Positions 1 to 7,525 of a DNA stretch of 14,328 nt are shown here, one piece after another (the first letter of the stretch is position 1; each line of letters starts with the position of its first letter). A program made the position numbers and the translations under genes. The stretch spans positions 1-14,328 of the forward strand of contig JAHZJZ010000210.1 of NCBI GenBank assembly GCA_022600655.1, in the 5' to 3' direction. Under the pieces are notes generated by a model. That model saw only the letters and a program-made list of their open reading frames with translations, did no database searches and had not been told where the DNA came from. Source of the stretch: Campylobacterota bacterium. GTDB lineage: Bacteria; Campylobacterota; Campylobacteria; Campylobacterales; Sulfurovaceae.

Positions 1-22
1 AAATTTTTAATTTAATAAAAAA

Positions 23-1813
23 TCAAGTTGATTTAATCTTTATTTTAACCTCTTGGTAACAGGCATTATCCCCTTCATCACTAAGCATATTGGGGGTTAG
101 GTAGTTAACCCCTTTGGCATTAGCATAGATTAAAACCGTGTCATTACGCATACTATTTGAACATTTAACCACAAATTCATGCTCACCCCAGTCAGAATAA
201 GCGATGATGGTTTCGCCATCTGCAAAACCCAGTGAGGAGTGAATTGTGATTTGATTATCTCTTTTAAACTGAGTGTTGAGTGCATTGTTCGCTTTAGGTG
301 TGACTAACCAATATTCAGTAATAACTTCCTCTTTTTTACTTTTTTTACGTACTTTGGTAAGACGTTTATTGCTTTCAAAATCATCATAATGCTCTTCGAT
401 AAAGGTAAACTCTTCATCTCCATCTTCTCCGAAACCATCTTTATAAGGAATCGCTTGATACGCTGGTGAACGGTAGTATCCATTAACCATTTCACACTGC
501 TCTAGCCATAGATTAAGGTAATGCTCTTCACTCTGGAGTGCATCAAATCCTAGTTTTTGAAGTAGGGTAGAGCTAAAGTCATATTCAGAAATACCATACT
601 CCACCTCTTGAACTGTATGCATAGGTACAACGGTATGGTGAGCATAACTAAGACGAACATCCTCTTTTTCAAAAAAGTTTTTAGCAGGAATAATAATATC
701 AGCCATAGCAGAGGTCTCATTTTCATAAAGTCCAAAATAGATAACGGTTTTGGTTTGTTTAAGCTCCTCTATGACTCTAGCTGTGTTTGGCATAGATGCC
801 ACAGGGTTACCCCCTTGAATGAGTACTGTATCAAAGTCACCAAAATTTGTAGTAGCCTTTTGTACTTTTTGACCTTTGGTTTCAAATGGATTTTTAAAGT
901 CCAGTTTAGAGTTTCCAAAAAAGGAGACACCAGAACCCTCTTTCCCAAACTGTCCTAAAATAGTAGCCAAAGCATCAATAGCCTGTAGGGTAAAGTTCCC
1001 TGTTGAGTATTTTTGTACGCCATTACCTACTAAAAAAACAACATTTTTCTCATTAAGATACTCTATCACTCTTCCCATGTCACCTAATTCTGCACCAATA
1101 TGTTCTAAAACAGCTTTAACTCTAAAGCCGCGGGTAAAGTCGTAGAAATCTTCATGCTCAGAGGCAAACTCCTCTATATAAGCTTTGTTTTCACTGTCAG
1201 CCATAATAATAAACCGTGCCAACATAACAGCTGTGTAGAAATCACTTCGAGGTTTAATCTGTAAGAAAAGGTCAGCTTTTTTAGCAATAGCCGTCTCTAT
1301 AGGGTCGATAACCACAAGCTTCTTACCCTCTATATAAGGCATAAGATGAGGTGCAGTTACGGTAATGTTTTTCCCCCATACTACCACCACATCAGCTTTA
1401 GCTATCTGCTCAGGAGGTAAAATACGATTAACGCCACGTCCTTCTATTATTCCTGCATCTCCAGCACCATCACAAAGAGAGCCTTTGGTCGTTGTTCCTT
1501 CTATTTTCTCAAAAAGAAGGTTGGTTATCTCTTGCATCACACCAAAGTTACCTGAACCTCTCCAGAGCAGTTTACTTTCTGCTTGAAGTGCTTTAGCTGT
1601 TGCTTCTAGTGCCTCTTCTAATGTAACCTCGCTATTGTTGACTTTCGCTTTTGTAATACGAGGCTCTTCAAACATGTACTTGTTAAGCAGTGAACATAAA
1701 GCACCACTACTTGTAGGGTGAGAGGTATCAGCTTTGATTTTAGGAAACAGCTCTTTATCAGCTACGATACCACAAGCATCAGGACAGTCTAATCCACAGG
1801 CAGTTTTTATCAT
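23..1813 (-). CDS. Molybdopterin-dependent oxidoreductase (MopB family), short cytoplasmic form
   Basis: A 596-residue protein of the DMSO reductase/formate dehydrogenase superfamily. The N-terminus carries a four-cysteine [4Fe-4S] motif (C6, C10, C14, C40) in the CxxxCPDAC form typical of a little-studied MopB branch. C114 in GSLCDGAG lies about where relatives hold the molybdenum ligand; that placement is my inference. Residues from about 500 to the end look like the molybdopterin-dinucleotide-binding barrel (VTPKANNALNTQF, then a GVNYLT segment and a late aspartate). No Tat or Sec signal is present, so it is probably cytoplasmic. It is shorter than typical catalytic subunits (700 residues or more), and no electron-transfer partner subunit is visible, though the operon could continue left of the window. 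The ATG start overlaps the stop of the upstream adaptor gene by one base (TAATG), implying translational coupling. The fold is secure; the substrate is unknown. Confidence 0.85.
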   Translation of the reverse strand: MIKTACGLDCPDACGIVADKELFPKIKADTSHPTSSGALCSLLNKYMFEEPRITKAKVNNSEVTLEEALEATAKALQAESKLLWRGSGNFGVMQEITNLLFEKIEGTTTKGSLCDGAGDAGIIEGRGVNRILPPEQIAKADVVVVWGKNITVTAPHLMPYIEGKKLVVIDPIETAIAKKADLFLQIKPRSDFYTAVMLARFIIMADSENKAYIEEFASEHEDFYDFTRGFRVKAVLEHIGAELGDMGRVIEYLNEKNVVFLVGNGVQKYSTGNFTLQAIDALATILGQFGKEGSGVSFFGNSKLDFKNPFETKGQKVQKATTNFGDFDTVLIQGGNPVASMPNTARVIEELKQTKTVIYFGLYENETSAMADIIIPAKNFFEKEDVRLSYAHHTVVPMHTVQEVEYGISEYDFSSTLLQKLGFDALQSEEHYLNLWLEQCEMVNGYYRSPAYQAIPYKDGFGEDGDEEFTFIEEHYDDFESNKRLTKVRKKSKKEEVITEYWLVTPKANNALNTQFKRDNQITIHSSLGFADGETIIAYSDWGEHEFVVKCSNSMRNDTVLIYANAKGVNYLTPNMLSDEGDNACYQEVKIKIKST

Positions 1814-2604
1814 TATTTGAACTCCACTTTAAGTAATTTTGAAAAATTGTTTTTAGCATCATCGATAATTATCTCTGTACGATAAGAAGAGATAAACTTC
1901 TCATCTGCTACCGACCATACTTTAGAAATTTTATATTCAGTTGCTTTATCATTAATATAAATGGTTTTACTCTTAATATCTTTTAGCTCTTCAGCCTCTA
2001 AAAAAAGTACCAGTTTAGCTCTACTTAAATCTTTAATCTGAGCTAGTGCTGTACCAGGATTAACAAAGTCACCTTGGTTGACCATAAGTTTATAGAGAAA
2101 TTTATTGTTAAGTTTAATGGTTTTTTTAGAAATTTGGTCCTTAAGCAGTTCTATTTTATAAAGCATATCAAGATGCTGTTTTTTTAGAGAGTCTAGTTTC
2201 TCTTTGGTTGAAAAATATTGTGTTTTAGCATTTATGTATCCATAAAAGGCATTATCTTTTTGTGTTTTAGAGGCTGAAGCGATATTACTAATACGACTGT
2301 AGTACCCCTCTTGACGGTTGAGTGACTCTTTTAAAGCACTCAGTATAGTCTGATTGGTTGTTATCATATTTTTTATAAGTTTTAAAGACTCTTGACTAGA
2401 ACTCAAATCGACTTTATCTAATTTACTGTCAAGTTCGATAATCGTATCGTTGTTGATATTTTTCCCCTCTAATGATGTTTTACTCTTAGTCACCTGTGCC
2501 GATACAGCAGCTTTCAGTGTAATATGTTCATAGGGTTCTACTTTTGCGTAGTGAACTTTGGCGAGAAGAAATAGAGGTGTAAAAAGAATTAATAAATATT
2601 TCAT
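1813..2604 (-). CDS. Periplasmic adaptor / membrane-fusion protein (HlyD/RND-adaptor type)
   Basis: A 263-residue secreted protein. The N-terminus (MKYLLILFTPLFLLAKVHYA) is a Sec signal or anchor. A first lipoyl half-motif lies near residues 28-48, a long charged helical stretch at about 60-165 looks like the coiled-coil hairpin, and the second lipoyl half follows (VNQGDFVNPGTALAQI). A short beta-barrel region ends the protein. Proteins of this fold bridge an inner-membrane pump and an outer-membrane channel in tripartite efflux or secretion systems. It is shorter than full RND adaptors (350-400 residues), with no evident C-terminal membrane-proximal domain. No pump or TolC-like gene is visible; the downstream overlapping gene encodes a molybdopterin enzyme, an unusual partner. 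The start is supported by an extended -10 about 30 bases upstream, although the ribosome-binding site (AAAGAG) is weak. Confidence 0.75.
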   Translation of the reverse strand: MKYLLILFTPLFLLAKVHYAKVEPYEHITLKAAVSAQVTKSKTSLEGKNINNDTIIELDSKLDKVDLSSSQESLKLIKNMITTNQTILSALKESLNRQEGYYSRISNIASASKTQKDNAFYGYINAKTQYFSTKEKLDSLKKQHLDMLYKIELLKDQISKKTIKLNNKFLYKLMVNQGDFVNPGTALAQIKDLSRAKLVLFLEAEELKDIKSKTIYINDKATEYKISKVWSVADEKFISSYRTEIIIDDAKNNFSKLLKVEFK

Positions 2605-2633
2605 GGTTTACTCTTTGGTATCAATTTGGGGTG

Positions 2634-2639
2634 ATTATA
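2634..2639 (-). promoter_or_regulatory. Extended -10 promoter for the adaptor/oxidoreductase operon
   Basis: On the minus strand the sequence TGTTATAAT holds a perfect TATAAT with an extended TGn. It would place transcription initiation near 2627, leaving a leader of about 23 bases. A TCGACA at 2659-2664 is a poor -35 with a 19-base spacer, so recognition probably depends on the extended -10. Confidence 0.5.
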
Positions 2640-2724
2640 ACATGAAAAGCTTTTGGAATGTCGAACAGGTGATTTTTTAGATGTTTTGTAAAAAATGAAG
2701 GTACTAATTGAAACGATTTAAATT

Positions 2725-3075
2725 TTTAGGCGTGACGATAAGCCGTGTTCTGTCGTTGGGTAGTTATTTATCTAGGCGTATGGTTGCCCATACACTCAAG
2801 CGAGACACCATTGTCAATCGAATGACTTTATGAGATTTTTACCATATGCCTCTTGCTACGGACAGGGTTTACCTAGCTACCTATGTTACCACAAGCACTG
2901 GTGAGCTCTTACCTCACCCTTTCACCTTGACCAGTAAAAATACTGGCTGTCTACTCTCTGTTGCACTTGCCCTCAGATTACTCTGGCCATCCGTTAGATG
3001 GAGTCCTATCTCATATGTAGCACGGACTTTCCTCTCGTAGCTTAACGCTACCAGCAACTACCTGTCACACCTAAA
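2725..3075 (-). ncRNA. rnpB: RNase P RNA (bacterial type A)
   Basis: This is the catalytic RNA of ribonuclease P, which removes 5' leaders from precursor tRNAs. Read on the minus strand, the 5' part contains the conserved GAGGAAAGTCCG (complement of 3023-3034) and the 3' part contains ACAGAACACGGCTTA (complement of 2739-2753); together these form universal helix P4. The L15 tRNA-CCA-binding loop appears as GGTAAACCC (complement of 2865-2873). The ends pair as helix P1: AGGTGTGAC at the 5' end with GTCACGCCT at the 3' end, including one G-U pair, which sets the boundaries to within a few bases. A perfect extended -10 lies directly upstream. I saw no strong U-tract hairpin after the 3' end. The open reading frame at 2846-3040 on the opposite strand is a by-product of this RNA gene. 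Confidence 0.95.
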
Positions 3076-3079
3076 CGGA

Positions 3080-3085
3080 ATTATA
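3080..3085 (-). promoter_or_regulatory. Extended -10 promoter of rnpB
   Basis: The minus strand reads TGCTATAAT immediately before the RNA. The distance from TATAAT to the inferred 5' end of P1 is about 5-7 bases, as expected for a transcription start at or near 3073-3075. Confidence 0.65.
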
Positions 3086-3187
3086 GCATAAAGTTTAATG
3101 ATATTAAAGTGATAAGCAAAGGAGAATAAAAGAGTTTTTATATGATAATAAATGTGTTTTAATTTAACAAGGGAAAAGGAAAAAATT

Positions 3188-3652
3188 ATGATTAAAAGTA
3201 GTAAATTAAGTTTAATAGGAATATTGATTTGTTTAGGTACATACTCAATGGCTGATAGTAATGTGAGTGTTGATAAAAATAGTACAACTAAACAGGTAGT
3301 TCCTACCAAAGAGAAAGTAGTTGAAGTCAAAGAGCCTGTTGTTAAACAACCTGTTCAAGAAAAAAGTTCAGACTCTATGGAAGAGCAGATTAAAAAAGCA
3401 ATGGCAGGGGTAGAGCAGATAACTGTTCTAAAATCAGCTGAACCTAAAATAGTCTCAGAGTCTGAAGCAATGGTATTAGATGCACAAGAGTCTAAAACTG
3501 TTGTAGCTCCTATGAGAAAAAAAATTAAAAAGTCAGTTAAGAAAAGAGTTAAAAAACGAATTAAAAGAAAAGTAGAAACTGTAGACTTTGACTCTCTACC
3601 GATGGCAAAAACTTATCCAATGGATTATGATGTCTCAAAAATAAAAGAGTAA
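3188..3652 (+). CDS. Secreted polybasic protein of unknown function
   Basis: A 154-residue protein that I do not recognise. I chose ATG 3188 because AAGGA precedes it at good spacing and because it yields a clean Sec signal peptide (MIKSSKLSLIGILICLGTYSMA, cut before DS). An in-frame ATG at 3152 would place a charged stretch ahead of the signal. Cys15 lies in the hydrophobic core but does not fit a lipobox. The mature protein is low in complexity: a Val/Lys/Glu-rich segment (about 28-60), a short helical-looking acidic patch (64-75), and a strongly basic block at 110-129 with 14 Lys/Arg in 19 positions. In that block I113, V117, V121, I125 and V129 recur every four residues. The tail (DFDSLP...MDYDVSKIKE) is acidic. 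It is transcribed alone, diverging from rnpB and ending at an intrinsic terminator. It may bind an anionic envelope polymer, but this is a guess. Confidence 0.75.
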   Translation: MIKSSKLSLIGILICLGTYSMADSNVSVDKNSTTKQVVPTKEKVVEVKEPVVKQPVQEKSSDSMEEQIKKAMAGVEQITVLKSAEPKIVSESEAMVLDAQESKTVVAPMRKKIKKSVKKRVKKRIKRKVETVDFDSLPMAKTYPMDYDVSKIKE

Positions 3653-3660
3653 CTCTCTTC

Positions 3661-3684
3661 AAGGTAGCTTTTGGCTACCTTTTT
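3661..3684 (+). terminator. Intrinsic terminator after the polybasic-protein gene
   Basis: An 8-bp perfect stem (AAGGTAGC / GCTACCTT) with a five-base TTTTG loop is followed by a T run (TTTTT to 3684). It begins 9 bases after the stop codon and separates this gene from the Fur-controlled unit. Confidence 0.85.
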
Positions 3685-3726
3685 CTCAATTCTCTCTCAA
3701 TTTAATATTTTTTAGAAATAATTAAA

Positions 3727-3741
3727 TGAAAATGATTATCA
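3727..3741. promoter_or_regulatory. Fur box 1, upstream of the porin
   Basis: The 15-mer TGAAAATGATTATCA matches the 7-1-7 Fur consensus TGATAATNATTATCA at all but one defined position. It lies 66 bases before the porin start. Confidence 0.8.
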
Positions 3742-3759
3742 TTTAATTATTTATTAAGT

Positions 3760-3774
3760 TGATATTCATTATCA
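3760..3774. promoter_or_regulatory. Fur box 2, upstream of the porin
   Basis: TGATATTCATTATCA matches the 7-1-7 Fur consensus at all but one defined position and ends 32 bases before the porin ATG. Its centre is 33 bases from that of box 1, roughly three helical turns, so two Fur dimers could bind the same DNA face. Confidence 0.8.
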
Positions 3775-3806
3775 TTACCTTATCAAAATAATCAAGGGAA
3801 ATAGTT

Positions 3807-4877
3807 ATGGTAACCAAAGTTAAACTTTCAGTAGTAACAGCACTACTTTTAACAAGTTATGCTGTAGGTGCAGAAAATTTACAAGAAGCATTTAGTCACG
3901 CTAAAATAGCAGGGGAGATAAGAGTAGGTGCTATTCAAACAGAAAATGAGACAGAGAGTAGGGTTTCAACTCTTGCACTGGGTGGTAGTCTTGGAATTAA
4001 AACAAGTCCCATTTCAGGTGTTAGTGTAGGAACTACTTTTTATACTACCAATGCACTCTTTGGTCAAAATGAAGAGGCGATGTTTTTAAGCTCAGATGCT
4101 AAAAGTTACTCAATTGTTGGTGAAGCGTATATTCAAGCAGATATACTTAATACAAGCATTAAAGTAGGACGACAGCAAGTTGATACACCTTATGCTGATA
4201 GTGATGATATAGGGATGGTTCCCAATAGATTTGAAGGTATAAGCTTGATTAATCAAGATATTAGTGATACTACGATTGTTTTAGCATCGTTAGATAAATG
4301 GTCAGGGGTTGACAGTGATAGACCAAAAAGGTTTAGTGAGATGCAAACCTCTGGGAATGCTCTCTTAACAGCCGCAGCTATTTATGAAGGGTTAGAAAAT
4401 ACAACACTTCAAGTGTGGCACTACAAATTGGATCATGTAAACTTTAATTACTTAGAAGCTGGGTATGAGACTGAACAGTTTAATGTTGGACTACAATACA
4501 CCGACCAAGATAACAGTAATAGTGCCTATGGTGTGACAGCAGGAGTTACTTTGGGTGATTTGGCTTTTACAACGGCATATAACAGAGTAGAAGGTGAAGT
4601 GACCAATGGCTTTGGTGGAGGTCCATTTTTCACCTCTAGTGAAGACCATACTGTTGCTGAAGCTCTTAACCAAGAGGCCGTCTTGCTAGGTACTGAATAT
4701 GGTGTAAATGACTCATTAACATTAGGTGTTACTCATGTTCAGTTTGATAAAGGTGAAAATCAGACTGACTATCTAGTCAGTTATGGTGTGAGTGATAAGC
4801 TCTCTTTAGATGTGATCCATTCTGATATGTACGCTGATGGAAAGATGAGTAGATTTTTTGCTAACTATAACTTTTAG
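3807..4877 (+). CDS. Fur-controlled outer-membrane porin (OprD-like, Campylobacterota type)
   Basis: A 356-residue outer-membrane beta-barrel protein. Residues 1-22 are a Sec signal (ends AVGA, mature protein starts ENLQEAF). The rest consists of alternating amphipathic strands and polar loops, beginning with the FSHAKIAGEIRVG motif seen at the start of OprD-like porins in this phylum, and including GGSLGIKTSPISGVSVG and VGRQQVDTPYADSDD. It ends in the aromatic C-terminal strand (FFANYNF) recognised by the BAM complex. It is shorter than Pseudomonas OprD (about 420 residues). The ATG is preceded by AAGGGAA. Two near-perfect Fur boxes upstream, and a Fur-controlled feoAB downstream, suggest iron-repressed expression. 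The role as an iron, iron-chelate or general porin is inferred from this context only; no TonB box or plug domain is seen. Confidence 0.8.
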   Translation: MVTKVKLSVVTALLLTSYAVGAENLQEAFSHAKIAGEIRVGAIQTENETESRVSTLALGGSLGIKTSPISGVSVGTTFYTTNALFGQNEEAMFLSSDAKSYSIVGEAYIQADILNTSIKVGRQQVDTPYADSDDIGMVPNRFEGISLINQDISDTTIVLASLDKWSGVDSDRPKRFSEMQTSGNALLTAAAIYEGLENTTLQVWHYKLDHVNFNYLEAGYETEQFNVGLQYTDQDNSNSAYGVTAGVTLGDLAFTTAYNRVEGEVTNGFGGGPFFTSSEDHTVAEALNQEAVLLGTEYGVNDSLTLGVTHVQFDKGENQTDYLVSYGVSDKLSLDVIHSDMYADGKMSRFFANYNF

Positions 4878-4882
4878 TTAGC
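4860..4882 (+). terminator. Possible weak terminator or attenuator hairpin at the end of the porin gene
   Basis: GCTAACT (4860-4866) pairs with AGTTAGC (4876-4882), spanning the porin stop codon. There is no downstream T run, so strong termination is doubtful; some readthrough into feoAB is possible. Confidence 0.3.
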
Positions 4883-4910
4883 ATATAGATTAATTTATTA
4901 TATATTAAGT

Positions 4911-4925
4911 TGATATTAAATATCA
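4911..4925. promoter_or_regulatory. Fur box 3, upstream of feoA
   Basis: TGATATTAAATATCA is a perfect 7-1-7 inverted repeat that differs from the Fur consensus at two symmetrical positions. It is 27 bases before the feoA start. The 15 bases at 4903-4917 (TATTAAGTTGATATT) are identical to 3752-3766 at Fur box 2, placing both boxes in the same local setting. Confidence 0.75.
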
Positions 4926-4952
4926 TTTGCATAATTAATTTGAGGAAAAGAT

Positions 4953-5180
4953 ATGAAACTTTCAGAACTACACAAAGGTGACCGAGCAATTATTATAAAG
5001 ATAGAGACAGATGAATCATTAAAGAGTCGTCTTTTTTCATTTGGTGTAGGAAAAGGTAGTGAGCTGAGTATAGAGGCTTGTTCTATGAAAAAACAGACCA
5101 TAGAGATAGAGGTCGATGGTACTTTAATAGGTTTACGGGCTGACGAGGCGAAAGAGATAGAGGTTGAAAAAATAGTATGA
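4953..5180 (+). CDS. feoA: Ferrous iron transport protein A
   Basis: A 75-residue SH3-like FeoA protein, the normal size for the family. The start MKLSELHKGDRAIIIKI, the central LFSFGVGKGSEL and the late GTLIGLRADEAKEIEV fit the family pattern. FeoA is a small cytoplasmic accessory protein thought to act on FeoB. The ATG follows TGAGGAAAAG. It overlaps feoB by four bases (ATGA), so the two are translationally coupled, and Fur box 3 lies in its leader. Confidence 0.93.
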   Translation: MKLSELHKGDRAIIIKIETDESLKSRLFSFGVGKGSELSIEACSMKKQTIEIEVDGTLIGLRADEAKEIEVEKIV

Positions 5181-7282
5181 GTGCAATTAAAATTGTCTTA
5201 GCTGGACAACCCAATGTTGGGAAGTCGATGTTGATTAATGCCATGAGTGACTCCAATGGTCTAAAAGTGGGGAATTTTTCAGGCGTAACAGTAGAGAAAA
5301 CAGAAGTCTGTTTTGAACACCACTGTCATATGTTGGAGATGGTAGATTTACCAGGAACCTACTCCATTCGTGGATTTTCACAAGAGGAGAAGGTAGCTCA
5401 TAACTATCTGTTAAATGAAGAGTATGATGTCATTATTAATGTACTAGACTCAACGCATCTACAACGAAACCTACTGCTTACTTTAGAGCTTTTAAAACTC
5501 AATAAAAAGATGGTATTGGCACTCAATATGGCTGATGAAGCCAAGAGTGAAGGTTTGAGTATTGATGTTAAACAGATTGAAAAAATCATTGGCGTACCTG
5601 TGGTTTTGGTCTCTGCCAATACCAAAGAGGGGGTCGAGGAGCTACTCAACCGTATCCATGATGTGGCAGATAGCCCTTATCGGGATAATTCAAATATTCT
5701 CTATAGTGATGCTTTTGAAGAGGAGATTCTCTCTCTGAGTCGATTTTTAGATGAAAAAGGATTTAAACTCCGAGATTTAACCTCTCGTGAGGTTGCCATT
5801 CGTATTTTGTTTGAAGACAAAGACCTCTACAAAGAGTTGCATGATGAGCCTATTATGATTGAGTTACAACCACGTATTGTGGCTTCATTAGAGCATATCT
5901 ATACCCATCATGAGACCAAAAATATTAAAGAGTTGAAATCCAATGAGTATCTGGCTATCGCACGAGGTATTCGTATGGAGACAGTACAGTGTAAAAGAAA
6001 AAAAGGGGTGAAGACTCTAACTAAAAAGATAGATGATATCCTTATTAATAAGTATCTTGGGGTTCCCATTTTTCTTTTTTTGATGTGGGGACTGTTTCAG
6101 CTCACTTTTGAAATAGGTGCCATTCCTATGGAGTGGATAGAGAGTGGTATCACACTTTTGGGTAATACCGTTGGTGAAAACATTAGCCATGAGGGTCTAA
6201 AGAGTCTGATGGTTGATGGTATCATTAACGGTGTGGGGGCTGTTTTGCTCTTTTTACCCAATATTATTATTCTTTTTTTAGGTATCGCTCTACTAGAGAC
6301 CACAGGATATATGAGTCGTGTAGCCTTTTTACTTGATGGATTTTTCCATAAGTTTGGGTTGCATGGTAAGAGTTTTATTCCACTAGTAACTGGTTTTGGG
6401 TGTTCTGTTCCTGCCTATATGGCAGCACGAACGCTAAAAAATGAGAAAGATAGACTCATTACACTTTTTATCATCGGTTTTATGTCTTGTGGGGCAAAAC
6501 TACCTGTCTATGTACTGTTTATTGGAGCATTTTTCCCAACAGAAAATGCAGGAAATATGCTATTTGCCATCTATATAGCAGGGGCATTGTTAGGACTTGT
6601 GATGGCAAAAGCATTAAGGGCATTTGTATTTAAAGGTAAGGATGAACCTTTTGTTATGGAGATGCCAAAGTACCGTTGGCCTTCATTTTCACTTATTTGG
6701 CACACTGTAAGTAGTAAGGCATGGAGTTATCTTAAAAAAGCAGGAACCTTTATTTTACTGGCATCTATGTTAATTTGGTTTGCTTCAAACTACCCAAATC
6801 AACCTCTTCTAGAAAAAGAGTATGCAACTAAAATAGAACAAGCCAGTGGTGATGAGGTTCAAGTAGCCACCCTAAACAATGAACTTAAACTTGCTAAACT
6901 TGAAAATAGCTACCTAGGTCAGATAGGAAAAGCCAGTGAACCATTTTTTGCCCCACTAGGTTTTGACTGGAAAATGACAGTCGCCTTAGAGACAGGTTTG
7001 GCAGCCAAAGAGGTAGTAGTTTCAACGCTAGGAGTACTCTATGCCATTGGTGATGAGGTAGATGAAGAGGATAATACTTTGCGAAATGCATTAGCAGCAA
7101 ACTATAGTACCGCTAGAGCAGTAGCATTTATAGTATTTATAATGATATATCTTCCATGTTTAGCAGCATCAATGGTCTTTGCCAAAGAGGCAGGTGGGTA
7201 TAAGTATTTGGCGTATCTGTTTATCTTTACGACGGTTACGGCTTGGGTATTGTCGTTTATTACGTATCGTATTTTGGTCTAA
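5177..7282 (+). CDS. feoB: Ferrous iron transporter B, GTPase-coupled permease
   Basis: A 701-residue inner-membrane Fe2+ transporter. The N-terminal G domain has G1 GQPNVGKS (10-17), G3 DLPG (57-60), G4 NMAD (117-120) and a G5-like SANTKEG (146-152). A helical linker domain follows to about residue 280. The membrane part begins near residue 292 and carries both Gate motifs: GFGCSVPAYMAARTL with C409, and SCGAKLPVY with C438. A later conserved LETGLAAKEVVVSTLGVLY segment precedes the last helices. It is somewhat shorter than E. coli FeoB (773), as is common outside the enterics. No feoC follows; the next item is a REP-like hairpin. The ATG overlaps the feoA stop. Confidence 0.96.
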   Translation: MSAIKIVLAGQPNVGKSMLINAMSDSNGLKVGNFSGVTVEKTEVCFEHHCHMLEMVDLPGTYSIRGFSQEEKVAHNYLLNEEYDVIINVLDSTHLQRNLLLTLELLKLNKKMVLALNMADEAKSEGLSIDVKQIEKIIGVPVVLVSANTKEGVEELLNRIHDVADSPYRDNSNILYSDAFEEEILSLSRFLDEKGFKLRDLTSREVAIRILFEDKDLYKELHDEPIMIELQPRIVASLEHIYTHHETKNIKELKSNEYLAIARGIRMETVQCKRKKGVKTLTKKIDDILINKYLGVPIFLFLMWGLFQLTFEIGAIPMEWIESGITLLGNTVGENISHEGLKSLMVDGIINGVGAVLLFLPNIIILFLGIALLETTGYMSRVAFLLDGFFHKFGLHGKSFIPLVTGFGCSVPAYMAARTLKNEKDRLITLFIIGFMSCGAKLPVYVLFIGAFFPTENAGNMLFAIYIAGALLGLVMAKALRAFVFKGKDEPFVMEMPKYRWPSFSLIWHTVSSKAWSYLKKAGTFILLASMLIWFASNYPNQPLLEKEYATKIEQASGDEVQVATLNNELKLAKLENSYLGQIGKASEPFFAPLGFDWKMTVALETGLAAKEVVVSTLGVLYAIGDEVDEEDNTLRNALAANYSTARAVAFIVFIMIYLPCLAASMVFAKEAGGYKYLAYLFIFTTVTAWVLSFITYRILV

Positions 7283-7290
7283 AAAATTAG

Positions 7291-7310
7291 TGTGGGTATT
7301 CTTGCCCACA
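7291..7310. repeat. Single REP-like hairpin after feoB
   Basis: TGTGGGTATTCTTGCCCACA folds into an 8-bp stem (one G-U pair) with a TTCT loop, 8 bases after the feoB stop. It closely resembles the left hairpin of the REP pair at 11883-11903. It may also help terminate or stabilise the feoB transcript, but no T run follows. Confidence 0.6.
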
Positions 7311-7322
7311 AATAAAATCATT

Positions 7323-7517
7323 TTGCAAAACTAGGAACCGATGGCTTTAGCCCAATGCCAATGAATTAGCGAGGCTAAAGCCATCGTTTCCTTATATGCA
7401 ATCTGCATTTTCGGAATCGGCGTGTTTACACCCGAACTATTTCGTCAAAAAAAGCTTAATTCATTGGCATTGGGCTTTAGCCGCGACTGAAGTCACCGAT
7501 TCCAAAGAGTTTTGCAA
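7323..7517. repeat. MITE-like palindromic element with long imperfect inverted arms
   Basis: This non-coding element of about 195 bp lies between the convergent feoB and helicase genes. Its outer ends are TTGCAAAACT (7323-7332) and the complement AGTTTTGCAA (7508-7517). Inside, a 20-bp perfect inverted match (7349-7368 with 7457-7476, core CCCAATGCCAATGAATTA) is bounded by related GGAA(C/T)CG(A/G)TG ends. The right arm carries about 12 extra bases compared with the left. The left arm also folds locally: CGATGGCTTTAGC (7339-7351) pairs with GCTAAAGCCATCG (7374-7386), extended by GGAA/TTCC. GGAATCGG (7413-7420) pairs with CCGATTCC (7496-7503). No open reading frame or clear target-site duplication is seen. 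It could be a MITE, a REP cluster or a bidirectional terminator. Confidence 0.65.
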
Positions 7518-7525
7518 GAAGTTTA

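Noticed and set aside
608..1586. Several plus-strand open reading frames opposite the molybdopterin enzyme gene
   Set aside because: They are antisense to a well-conserved coding sequence and have low-complexity or unnatural translations.
2846..3040. 64-codon plus-strand open reading frame
   Set aside because: It lies wholly inside rnpB on the opposite strand; the conserved RNase P motifs explain the sequence.
3152..3187. N-terminal extension of the polybasic protein from ATG 3152
   Set aside because: It would put charged residues (TREKEK) ahead of the signal peptide, and the ribosome-binding site AAGGA fits ATG 3188.
3058..3330. Minus-strand 90-codon hydrophobic open reading frame
   Set aside because: It overlaps the rnpB promoter and the antisense of the signal-peptide gene; no ribosome-binding site or family resemblance.
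7323..7517. CRISPR array
   Set aside because: Only two inverted arms are present, not multiple direct repeats with regular spacers.
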